Positions 48,803 through 57,768 of a stretch of 64,000 nucleotides of DNA are shown here, one piece after another. Location: NCBI GenBank assembly GCA_022539475.1, contig VCMS01000196.1:39373-103372 (forward strand), read 5' to 3'. Each line of letters begins with the position of its first letter. Position 1 is the first letter of the stretch. The stretch comes from Gracilaria domingensis. Its lineage: Eukaryota; Rhodophyta; Florideophyceae; Gracilariales; Gracilariaceae. Under the pieces are notes generated by a model. That model did not search any database. It was not told the origin of the DNA and saw nothing but the letters and a program-made list of their open reading frames with translations. A program made the position numbers and the translations under genes.

Positions 48803-50802
48803 TGAGCGTCGCCGCCAATCTGCGGAGGTTGCGGTTCCGCAGGGGCGGCTACAGTTCCACCATTCGATGGCACCGTTTCCTGGTTTCCAGGCTGAGTCTC
48901 CGCCTTCGCACGAAGGTACGATTTGTCGGGAACACGTTCCCGCTCGGCGGGCGTCAACGACTCATACTGAGGCACTATCTTCGCCATATCCCGTATGGGC
49001 ATTAAGCAATTCGGAGCGATGTGCCCTGGCCTGTAACAGGTATGACAAATAAGGTGACGAAGAAGATCCGCGTTGGGCGGCCGGCGCTCCTGTCGAGGAG
49101 GATACGGGTCCCTCCATCCAGGGCGTTGGCTTCGATATCCGCCAGAGTGCGGCACGGGCAATGCCGGGACTTGACGTCCGGCGTACAGAGCGGGGTCTGC
49201 ATCCACTGTAGACTGCTCCGTCGTCGACGGCAATTCCGAACTCGGCATTGAACCATCGTCCTGTAACAGGTGCAGGTTATCATAACCCCCTTGAACAGAA
49301 CCTCGCGAATGAGGCAGTGAGGAGTCTCGGCCTTCTACATGAAGGAGTCGGCGCGTGCGCGCCTTGATGCCAGTGCGTGCTCGAGCTGCATCTCCCTCCG
49401 CTTGGGCAAATTGAACGAGTTCCAGATAGGTAATCCGGCGTTTGTTCTCCCGATAATGGGCTACCAACGTCCGAATTGATCGGTCCAGTCCATCAACAAA
49501 CATCGTACACCGCTCGGCTGCGGAGAACACGTTGCCACATCTGTGGAAAGCCTTATTGAGGCGGGTCGAATAAACGGTTTCCGACTCTTCGGCTCCTTGC
49601 TTCGTGTCTCGTAGCGCGAGTATGGCACCTTGTATCGCATTGCCTGTCGCGTAAGAGCGCAGGAGATATTGTACCGCTTCCGGCCAGCACGTAACTCCTC
49701 CTTCGGAGGCGCGAGACGACCCACGAACCGAATTGAATTGATCTTCGGCTACACCCGTCAAAAAGTACGGCAGCGCGATGTAGGCCTGTGCCTCACTCAT
49801 CCGAAGTACATCGGCTTCCGCTACGAAGCGGCTAAGAAAATCCAAGATCAGAATTGGATCTTCCCCAGAGAACTTGTGGGGCTTTAGCGTGAGCTCCATT
49901 TGTCGGAGATGATTTCGCACTTTGCCAGTCCCACGTGGGGTCCTCTGTGGCGTCGTGTCATCAAGCCGATAATATCGGTAAGATAGCAGCTTCCGATACA
50001 GTAAGTTTGTCGGCTTCAACTCCTTCAATCCGAGGTGTCTCCGTCCTTTTGTACGGCCTCGTGCAACGCCAGAAGTGGCTTCAGTAGCCCGTGAACGGGA
50101 TGCACGATAGTGAGAGCGCTCTTCCGCGCTGTCCGAAGAGTCGGTAGACGATCCCTTTTTGGGGCCCTCCTCATCAGAAGAGGATGAAGAAGACGAGTCA
50201 GACTCAACCTTGACCTTCTTCTTTGCCGGACGATCCCGGGAACGGCGCGAGTGCTGAGAACCCTCAGAAACCGGGGCTCCCGGCGCAACAGCATCAGATA
50301 CGATGATTTGCTCGACCGTCTCCAGACGGGTAGCCAGGCGGTCCAGGCGTGCGGCAGCCTGCTCGTGCAGACCAGCCGACACCTGTCGGTGTTCCATAAT
50401 CTGGTTGACATCAGACCGTAAAACACGGACGTCGCTCGAAACATCCCGGACACCGGCTTCATCGAGCCGTTGCCGGAGCTTCGTAATATCCCGGATGAGG
50501 CCCACCTGGGAGTTCTGCAGAATGCGAACTTGAGCCTCTAATTCACGGAGGGTATACTCGTCGGACCGCGACGACATAACGTCAACCGCTGCGGCGGCAT
50601 CAGCCGCAGGTGCGGTTTCAGTTGGCCCACGAGTGGGTGGGGTCCCGTTATCAGAACGGCGGCCCCGGGAAGCCGGTTTCGGGTCGCCATTGCCTGGGAC
50701 CTCCAGTGCGTCCTTCGGCAACGGAGGCAAACTTGCCGGCAAGCCGGACGAACCGGGCACAGAAGCGGCACGTGGCGCGCCACTCCTGCGACGGGAAAAC
50801 AT
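48793..50802 (-). CDS. gag: Ty3-B gag (669 aa)
   Basis: Nucleocapsid/capsid precursor. A basic Pro/Ser/Arg N-terminus is followed by a coiled-coil region (~80-150, LRELEAQVRILQNSQ and LETVEQI), an S/D/E-rich stretch, then the capsid-like domain (~270-470, with ILDFLSRFVAEADVLRMSEAQAY and VQYLLRSYATGN). Near the C-terminus CHTCYRPGHIAPNC is a classical CX2CX4HX4C zinc knuckle. ATG at 50802 is ~160 bases from the 5' LTR. The stop TGA (48793-48795) overlaps the slip site that opens pol. Confidence 0.92.
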   Translation of the reverse strand: MFSRRRSGAPRAASVPGSSGLPASLPPLPKDALEVPGNGDPKPASRGRRSDNGTPPTRGPTETAPAADAAAAVDVMSSRSDEYTLRELEAQVRILQNSQVGLIRDITKLRQRLDEAGVRDVSSDVRVLRSDVNQIMEHRQVSAGLHEQAAARLDRLATRLETVEQIIVSDAVAPGAPVSEGSQHSRRSRDRPAKKKVKVESDSSSSSSSDEEGPKKGSSTDSSDSAEERSHYRASRSRATEATSGVARGRTKGRRHLGLKELKPTNLLYRKLLSYRYYRLDDTTPQRTPRGTGKVRNHLRQMELTLKPHKFSGEDPILILDFLSRFVAEADVLRMSEAQAYIALPYFLTGVAEDQFNSVRGSSRASEGGVTCWPEAVQYLLRSYATGNAIQGAILALRDTKQGAEESETVYSTRLNKAFHRCGNVFSAAERCTMFVDGLDRSIRTLVAHYRENKRRITYLELVQFAQAEGDAARARTGIKARTRRLLHVEGRDSSLPHSRGSVQGGYDNLHLLQDDGSMPSSELPSTTEQSTVDADPALYAGRQVPALPVPHSGGYRSQRPGWRDPYPPRQERRPPNADLLRHLICHTCYRPGHIAPNCLMPIRDMAKIVPQYESLTPAERERVPDKSYLRAKAETQPGNQETVPSNGGTVAAPAEPQPPQIGGDAQKN

Positions 50803-50945
50803 CGTTCACCGACACAGTCGGCCAATGGGCAACCAAAACAACTTCCGAAAACGGACAATGAGAGAACCGTAAGAACGGATATTCCCAACTATCTGGGCTC
50901 TAATCAAACGAACCAGCTCCAACGATTGTTGGCCAATAAAGCCGA

Positions 50946-50963
50946 TTCTAGGTCGGGAGACCA
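50946..50963 (-). promoter_or_regulatory. Primer-binding site of Ty3-B
   Basis: Minus strand TGGTCTCCCGACCTAGAA, three bases after the 5' LTR. Ty3-C has the identical 18 bases at 54249. It begins TGG as expected for pairing with a tRNA CCA end; the matching tRNA would end TTCTAGGTCGGGAGACCA. I cannot name that tRNA. Confidence 0.75.
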
Positions 50964-50966
50964 GTT

Positions 50967-51822
50967 TGTGGTGCAAAACCCTCGACGGGAAGCAACAAAC
51001 CGCGTCGCGGACGAGCACCTCAGGGTGTTCAGGCCCTGCTCCCTGTGAAGGGCAGTCGAGCGGCAGAACCCTCCGATAGGGCCAACACGAGCCGGGTGTA
51101 AATCCGGGTGGCCCCGATCTGGGCGTGCAGTCGGAGGTAAAAGGGGTAGAATCGGCGTAGGTATCCGGATGGTTCCGGCGAGCCACAGCGAGTGGGGGTA
51201 TCCAGCCCAACGGTATGGGACGACAAAAGATCGACAAACGAGCCGCACTGCGGAGCACTGACTCGCGATAAGCGGGAAAACTCCCGAGACAAATAAAACA
51301 AACCTACAATGTAGGGCAGAGTAGCGAAAGCCGTAAGACGGAAATGAAAACAATAAAATAGATAAGAAAAGTGCCGTGACGACGGATTAGTACTCTTCAG
51401 AGACGGAGGTTGGTTGATCAGCCCGGAATTGCGGCGGTATTCCCCAGGATGGGGCTGGTGACCGTGCGCAAGCGGCAAGAAGATCAGAGCCAAAGGCCTC
51501 GTTGAGGTTTACTTCCCGTACAGTGGCGGCAAGTGCCGCCACTTATATACGGCACTTGAAAATATCAATTAAAATATCTAACTATCCGGCGCTGCCGGCC
51601 AATACACTACAGGTGTGCAACCGTGGCAGGCTTGCCACGGCGCACCCGCTATCGGGTCAACTTGGCACACGTGTGCAGAAATACTACCCTTCCTAGGCAT
51701 AACCCAAAATAGGGCACTACCCCAGTAGCCTCTCATAACCTGAGGTGTCGAAGCCGATGACGGATCAACAAACTATGAAAAGCACCTCGGTGCATCCCCA
51801 CAAAAGGGCGTTTTGCTCTACA
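50967..51822 (-). repeat. Ty3-B 5' LTR
   Basis: 856 bases, five differences by eye from the 3' LTR. Preceded in transcription order by the GCCGA duplication. Confidence 0.95.
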
Positions 51823-51827
51823 GCCGA
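51823..51827. repeat. Target-site duplication of Ty3-B (GCCGA), right
   Basis: Matches 40069-40073. Confidence 0.9.
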
Positions 51828-51889
51828 TAGATGCTTGATCACAAACGTTATCTGTTCTACAAGCGCCTTTTTTAGAACTTGCAAACACA

Positions 51890-52290
51890 ATGCAAAGTTC
51901 AATATCTAAGTCAATAAACGCAGTCACCTGGCTACAAAACACCTCACACTACTAAACTTCGAAAACGTAAGTAACACACCAAAATTCTAATAGGAAAAAA
52001 GAAGTACTACCTTCTAGAGAAATAAAAACGATTTGTAAGACACAACAAACAGAAAAGTAAACAAAGTCGCCTATGATATACAAATCAATACGGACAAAAG
52101 AGAAAGACATGTAAACCAAAAATGTTTAAATCAATAAACGCAGACACCTTGCTAACGAATAACTCACACCAGTAAACTCCCAAAACCTGAGCAGCACTTG
52201 AAACACCTATAGGGAAAAAAAAAATGCTGCCCTTGTATGGAAATGGAGAAGGATTGTGAGACACATCACACATAAGCAATAAACAAATTG
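51890..52290. repeat. Two diverged ~225-bp direct repeats, AT-rich
   Basis: TCAATAAACGCAG.CACC, then a CTCACAC...GTAAACT-like segment and ATAGGAAAAAA/ATAGGGAAAAAA recur at ~51901-52020 and ~52128-52225. They lie where the 3' LTR of the Copia fragment is expected. Ty3-B inserted at the left edge. Confidence 0.55.
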
Positions 52291-52366
52291 ACTTATAACG
52301 TAAGACGCAATAAGAATACAAGAAAAAGAAATATGTAAAACAGTTAGAGAAGTTAGTAGTCTCAAC

Positions 52367-53445
52367 ACTTCTTCTCAGAACGAGTCAAGATGCATCAATC
52401 TGACCATCAGCGAGGGTCGCACACTTTGTCAATATGTCAGCGATCTGTAGACTCCTTGGGATGTACAAGAACTTGATAATGTTTTCAGCAAACATATCTC
52501 TCACATGGTCTATCTTCAAGTCAATTTGCTTCTTGCGACCAGATATCTGAGGGTTCGTAATGAGTGAAAGTGGAGCCGAGCTGTCCAGTAAGGTCTCTGT
52601 ATCCTCATACCAGAACTCCTCGCTTCAAGACTGTTGGTGTGCGAATTCCCAAAACATCTTTTGGACCCATGTAATGTCCTTTGCGCCTGTAGACAGAGCT
52701 ACGTACTCCGCTTCTGCAGGCGAGAGAGCAATGACGGTTTGACGCTTAGATTTCCACATGATTGGTGCGTCGTTGACGACGGTTACGTACCCAGTAGTAG
52801 ACTTGCGAGTCTCTATACATCCCCCCCAATCGACGTCAGCGTACGCACGAAGTGATGCGGGAGCGATCGAAATGTTGGCGCGGTAGTGGAGTCCATAGTC
52901 CAATGTACCAGCCACGTACTGGAAGAGGCGCATTAACAGGGCGAAGTGGCGCTCGCAAGGATTATGCAGATGCTTCGAAAGAGCCGAAACCGGGAAAGAG
53001 AGATCCGGCCTTGTAGATACAGCCATGTAGAGAAGGCCACCAATTCCAGCCCTATAGTTAGCGTGATCCGTTGTAGAGAGTACCTGCTCGTCCTCACTTG
53101 CCGGACACAAGTTCGCTACGGCCGGGAAAGGGGACTGCACGGTGTTGCACTGTTCCATGCCAAACGTTTTCAATAGTTGTACGGCATACCCGTACTGGGT
53201 CACCTTGATTCCGAGTGGTGAGCGTTGGATGCTCCAACCAATGAACGACTTCAGCTCACCATAAATTTTCACATCGAAGGTCGCGGCGAGTCGTTCCTTG
53301 AAGTATGTCAGAAGGTTCATGCTGCTGGCAGCGAAGGCGCAGTCGTCAACGATTACTGCGACTATAATAAAACGTTCTTCCTCACGGTACATGAAGACTC
53401 GTGAGTCGAGAGCCGATGTCACGAATTCCCTGTAGTGCAACGCGA
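52367..53445 (-). mobile_element. 3' fragment of a second Copia element
   Basis: RT/RNase H coding sequence followed, on the minus strand, by CTGAGAAGAAG and TGTTGAGACTACTAAC, the usual PPT plus TGTTG start of a Copia LTR (LTR start at 52367, extending leftward). The upstream part is missing before ~53445. Confidence 0.7.
52625..53440 (-). pseudogene. Copia RT C-terminus and RNase H
   Basis: RT palm motif VAVIVDDCAFAAS (~29-40; Copia YVDD with Ile), SFIGWSIQR, then RNase H: LRAYADVDWGGCIETRKSTTGYV (first Asp and the diagnostic KSTTGYV), IALSPAEAEYVALS (Glu), and TWVQKMFWEF. The N-terminal two thirds of the polyprotein are absent. This is a conventional Copia type, distinct from the divergent one at 8984-13817. 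The coding homology stops near 53445, where unrelated DNA and the Ty3-C LTR follow. Confidence 0.85.
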
Positions 53446-53606
53446 TTGCGGGACTCCTTCGCTGATGCGATTCATAACATGCACGGCGATGCCGGGAGGT
53501 GGTGGCACACAGTATGAGTAACTGGTGAGATCAGCCCATTCTTGGGTATACTTAATATTAGAATTAGTGTTATGAGGCGCACGGCTTAGCCGGTGAGTCA
53601 CACACG

Positions 53607-54246
53607 TGTGGGAAGTTTGCACCCATTAGTTGGGGTATTTTAGATGTTTATTCTAGATATTTTCGCTACAACGCTTGACAGTGGGTTGGCACTCTACACT
53701 ACTTAGTAGGTTGAGCTGCACCCATTGTCGGGGAAGTAAACGGAACAACCGAGTGTTCGGCTCTGATGTTTCACCCTTGGTGACCGATATCCTCCTCCTG
53801 GAGAGTCGACACCTTGTGCAGGGTTCATCATCCGCCTCGCGGCATCATTAACACCACTACCGCTTTCGCGTGTTTACTTTGTGCGTGTTTTCTTTATTTT
53901 TGTCCCTGTTATACAGGTAGCACTACTTGGTGTACCGGTGCATACCGTTCGTGGCTCGGCACACTCGCGTGGGCTACTACCGCTCTCGCGTGTCATCGCC
54001 ACACTCGTGGGTACCGCGTGCTACGCACGTGACGCTACTGCCGACTTGTGTCGTGTGTTCTCTACCGCTGGACGCTTCTTCTTCGCCGCTTCGCTCCCTC
54101 CATTACTTGGGAAGGGTCGACCCCGGTCTTACACCCGGCATTGCCGTGTCGTACCTGTGGGAGCGCTCTACTGCTGTGCTCGCCTCTTGAGAGAGGGTCT
54201 GAACCGCCTTTGCGTGTCTTTCCCCATCGCTGGGTTTTGCACAACA
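53607..54246 (+). repeat. 5' LTR of Ty3-C (start uncertain)
   Basis: The end GGGTTTTGCACAACA at 54246 is firm: it matches the other LTR ends and is followed by the primer-binding site. The start is my best candidate, TGTGGGAAG at 53607; anything from ~53450 is possible. Confidence 0.6.
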
Positions 54247-54248
54247 AT

Positions 54249-54266
54249 TGGTCTCCCGACCTAGAA
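54249..54266 (+). promoter_or_regulatory. Primer-binding site of Ty3-C
   Basis: TGGTCTCCCGACCTAGAA, two bases after the LTR end, identical to that of Ty3-B. Confidence 0.75.
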
Positions 54267-54685
54267 GTCGCGTTGATCCAGCAAGTTGGTTTTCTGATCA
54301 ATTTCCGGTTTGCCGGTTCGTATCTGGTCGTGGAGATACACTACACAGTTTCTACTGGAAGGCTTTGCCGACAGACGTCGTGTTGGTACTGCTTTCCTCA
54401 TTTTGGGTTGTTGTTTGGACACGGTTTACTACCGGTGGCACTACCTATTTCCGTAGTGTGTGATTCCCGTCGGTACGGTTGTTGTCACCCCGTTTGGGTT
54501 GTCTACCGTTCCCAGCAATCTGGTCGAGTCAGCCCTAATTCCGTATACGGCTGTTCCCGTTGGTACGGTTGGTTCGTCCGATTTGTCGGTTATCGTCACT
54601 CGTGTGAGGACGCTACACTCATTCGAGGTTAATTTGTTGGTTGCTTTCCTGTTCCCAGTTTTCTGGTTGTTTCTCGTCGTGGACG

Positions 54686-56770
54686 ATGGTGTCGGGCAAG
54701 CGCTCGAGCCCTACGAAGTCTCGCTCCGTTGGCTCTGGCTTGCCCCCACGTCTGCGGTCTGTTCCTGAACCCCTACAGGGTGATGGAAAGAAACGCGGAA
54801 ACCGGAAACAGCCGGACAAGTCGTCTGACGCCCCAGTGGCTGGGCCCTCATCTGCTCCTTTGGAGGGTCTTATACCCGCTGTCGCGGCGAAGGATGCGCT
54901 CGTAAACGAGTTGGAGACTCAAGTTCGTGTGCTTGAGGCTCAGACTGCTGTCATGAGGAGTTCTCATGAAGCACTCGTTTCCGAGGTCGACACACTTCGT
55001 TTGAAGGTTGACGCAGCCCTCAACGGAGGTGTATCAGATGATCTACGTATTTTACGGAAGGATGTTAATGCCCTCTTGGAGGTTCTTCAAGGATATCCCG
55101 GTTTCACCGAGGAGGTTAACACGAAGTTCATTCGGATCCTTGGCCGTCTTGAGACGTTAGAGGCCACCATCCGTGAGGATGACGGCCCTGCTGCCGCCTC
55201 TGCGGGAGTGTCTCGTGGTACACGTGACCGGAAGTCCGGGAAGAGTCGCTCTAAGAAGAGGAATGTCGACGAGTATGACTCGGATTCGTCACAGTCTTCT
55301 GGTATTTCAAACCGCTCGGCGGGTTCCTTATCATCGAGCTCGTCAAGTGACGGTGAACGTCGCGCTCGTTCTACGCGTTCGCGGAGTTCTACGTCCACCT
55401 ATGGTGTTGTTGGTACCCGGAAACGGGGGCGAAAGCACTCAGGTTTGAGGGAACTGGAGCCGACGAATCCCTTGTTCAAAAGGTTGTTATCTTACCGGTA
55501 TTACCGTTTGGAAGATTCAAGTCTGAACCGGACGCCCCGTGGCACGGGTAAGGTGAAGGACTGCATCAAACGCATGTCCTTAACCTTTCGCAACCAGTTG
55601 TTCACTGGGGAGGATCCCATTCTGGTGCTTGACTTTCTTTCACGCTTTGTAGCGGAAGCTGACATCCTCGGCATGAGTGAGGGGCAAGCTTATGTTGCCT
55701 TACCGTATTTTCTACGTGGACTCGCTGAAGATCAGTATAACTCTGTAAGAGGTTCATCTCGCGCCTCTGAAGGAGGGGTCACCTGCTGGCCCGAAGCAGT
55801 GCAGTACTTGTTGCGCTCTTATGCGACAAATACCTCTATCGAGGAAGCAATCACCGCGTTGCGGGAGACGAAACAACGCCCGAAGGAGTCGGAAACCGAG
55901 TACTCGGTACGCCTGAATAAGGCATTCCACCGTTGTGGCAATGTTTACTCCTCAAACGAGCGCTGTACGCTGTTTATCAACGGATTGAATCCGGCTATTC
56001 GCACTCTGGTTGCCCAGCGACGGGAAGACCGGAAGAAGACTACCTATCTGGAGTTAGTGCAGTACGCGAAGGCGGAGGGAGACGCCTTGCGCGCACGCAC
56101 CGGATACCGGGTTTCAACCAAGGCGTTGCACCTCGAAGGAGGGTCGTCATCGGCTTCACTGCTACCGCAGGACTTTTCTGGCCACGATGTGGATAACTTA
56201 CATCTCGCACAGGTGGACCTGGATTCAATTCCGACTACGGAGTTGCCTTCTACTTCAGAAGCCTCGTCGAAGACGGAAGATGCGCTGCTTTACGCAGACC
56301 GTCCACGCGTTCGCGGTCCTCAAGTACCCTATTCAGGGAGTCGTTACCAGCGACCTGGTTGGGTAGACCCGCGAACGGTGAAGTTCCAAGACCCACGGAG
56401 TTCCGGAAGACCACCCCTGATCTGTTTCACGTGTTACAACCACGGTCATGCAGCTCCGAACTGCAACCTCTCGATGAGGGAAATGCCCACGGTTGTGGCG
56501 AATTTTGAAGCGCTGACCCCCGCCGAACAGGCGTCAGTGCCGGTAACCGCATATCTGCGTGCGAAGGCTGAGTACCCCCGTAGGGTGTCTGCTGCAGAAT
56601 TGGCTGCGTTACTGCACTCTGGTTCGACCCAGGTCAATGTTTCACCGGCTCAAGCCGTGGCGGCAACCGCTGTTGCGGGTAGTTCTGTCGCTGTTCCACA
56701 GGAATCTGTGAAGATGCCTGCTGCACAGGACGCCGTTCCCGTTAGAACGGATGGAACTCAGTTAAACTGA
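54686..56770 (+). CDS. gag: Ty3-C gag (694 aa)
   Basis: The first ATG of the open frame is at 54686 (MVSGKRSSP); the frame is open further upstream but without ATG. Basic N-terminus, coiled coil (~70-140, NELETQVRVLEAQ and LKVDAALNGG), S-rich acidic stretch, capsid-like domain (~245-450: ILVLDFLSRFVAEADILGMSEGQAY, then VTCWPEAVQYLLRSYATNTS), zinc knuckle CFTCYNHGHAAPNC (~580-593) of CX2CX4HX4C type, and an A/V/P tail. Closely similar to the Ty3-B gag through the capsid region. It ends at TGA 56768-56770 within the frameshift signal. Confidence 0.92.
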   Translation: MVSGKRSSPTKSRSVGSGLPPRLRSVPEPLQGDGKKRGNRKQPDKSSDAPVAGPSSAPLEGLIPAVAAKDALVNELETQVRVLEAQTAVMRSSHEALVSEVDTLRLKVDAALNGGVSDDLRILRKDVNALLEVLQGYPGFTEEVNTKFIRILGRLETLEATIREDDGPAAASAGVSRGTRDRKSGKSRSKKRNVDEYDSDSSQSSGISNRSAGSLSSSSSSDGERRARSTRSRSSTSTYGVVGTRKRGRKHSGLRELEPTNPLFKRLLSYRYYRLEDSSLNRTPRGTGKVKDCIKRMSLTFRNQLFTGEDPILVLDFLSRFVAEADILGMSEGQAYVALPYFLRGLAEDQYNSVRGSSRASEGGVTCWPEAVQYLLRSYATNTSIEEAITALRETKQRPKESETEYSVRLNKAFHRCGNVYSSNERCTLFINGLNPAIRTLVAQRREDRKKTTYLELVQYAKAEGDALRARTGYRVSTKALHLEGGSSSASLLPQDFSGHDVDNLHLAQVDLDSIPTTELPSTSEASSKTEDALLYADRPRVRGPQVPYSGSRYQRPGWVDPRTVKFQDPRSSGRPPLICFTCYNHGHAAPNCNLSMREMPTVVANFEALTPAEQASVPVTAYLRAKAEYPRRVSAAELAALLHSGSTQVNVSPAQAVAATAVAGSSVAVPQESVKMPAAQDAVPVRTDGTQLN

Positions 56771-57752
56771 GTACGGGAGTCTCCAATGGAGAGGCGCCCG
56801 AGTCGAGGTCTACGGCGCCCGAGGCGTCACCGCCTCGCTCCCAGGTCAAAATCCTTTCGAGGAAACAGACCGTCTTAGACGTGGACTCTACCACCATCGG
56901 TGTGTTACGTCGCCCGTGGATACGGTTCAGGAACAACCGGATCCCGGATCGAGTCATGGTGCTGGCCAAGCGAAACTACAAGATATTTGCTGACCTTGGC
57001 CTATCCACCCAGTATATGGTGCGTCATCTCTCTGTCTTAGATACAGGTGCTGGCCCCAACTTCATTGTTGAGTCGTTACTACCGCCGGAAGTCCGTTGTC
57101 GAATCCGCTCTGGACCCGTCATGGACGTGGCAGATGCTAACAATAACCCGTTACAAACGGCTGGAATGGTTTCACTGATTGTCAGGATTGGTAACTGCAT
57201 CGAGCAGGTAGAACTCATCGTCTGCAAGACGCTCGCTGCCCCTGTCATTCTAGGGTGTGACTTCTGCGACAGATATGTCGAAGCCATACGACCGCGTGCG
57301 CGTGAAGTGGAAATGGAAGATGGTTCGGTTGTACCGATTGTTCGTCGCTCATTACGCCGAGCGTCAGCTAAGCTGGTACCACTACCCGCTCCTCTACAGG
57401 ATTCCTCACCTCCGAAGGAGTCGCCGAAGCTCCGCGTAGCGCGTGCAATTTCTATTCCGCCAGAATCCCAGGTTTGGGTTGATGTTACTGCCGCACCGCG
57501 TGGTTTGCGGGTTGTTCAACCATTGAACTCGTTATACGAGAAGTATCAGGTCGCGTTGGCGAACGGAGTTGTTCAAATCAACAGCGAAAACCCCTTTCGG
57601 GTTATGTTGGCCAACTTTGGCAAGAAGCCCCAGTATCTGGTGAAGAACCAAGTAATTGGTACTGTCTTACCGCACCCTACGGCGCTTATCCCTACAAAGG
57701 TGACTGCCGCCGAGATGCTCGGGCTTGCTGAAGAACGCACTGGGTGCTTCAC
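56746..57752 (+). CDS. pol: Ty3-C pol, protease part
   Basis: Frame -1 relative to gag. It contains LKLRR-free linker then VLRRPWIRFRNNRIPDRVMVLAKRN, and the aspartic protease LDTGAGPNFIVES with ADANNNPLQTAG and APVILGCDFCDRYVEAIRP, matching Ty3-B nearly residue by residue. The frame loses homology near 57735-57752 and continues only to 57885; RT resumes in the next frame, so a single-base indel separates protease from RT in this copy. Confidence 0.85.
56761..56799 (+). promoter_or_regulatory. -1 frameshift signal at Ty3-C gag stop
   Basis: Slippery G TTA AAC (56761-56767) followed at once by the gag TGA, 7-base spacer, then a hairpin with stems GGG/CCC and TCTCC/GGAGA around AAT (56775-56799). 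The -1 frame is open from 56746, after a TAG, through protease. GTTAAAC is a known functional slip site in other systems. Confidence 0.7.
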
Positions 57753-57768
57753 CCTAAGGAGGGGGAGG
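57753..57768 (+). promoter_or_regulatory. PPT-like tract in Ty3-C pol (protease-RT junction)
   Basis: CCTAAGGAGGGGGAGG, same place as the tract at 47809 in Ty3-B and same sequence (through 15 bases) as the LTR-adjacent PPT of Ty3-A. Confidence 0.55.

Larger units (their letters stand above)
40074..51822 (-). mobile_element. Complete Ty3/gypsy chromovirus Ty3-B (11.7 kb)
   Basis: Two 856-bp LTRs in direct orientation with TG..CA ends, flanked by a perfect 5-bp duplication (GCCGA). The LTRs differ at only five positions by eye, so insertion is recent. In transcription order (minus strand): 5' LTR 50967-51822, PBS, gag, pol in the -1 frame, spacer with an extra polypurine tract, antisense ORF, PPT, 3' LTR 40074-40929. 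All three ORFs are open, so the copy may be mobile. Confidence 0.95.
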
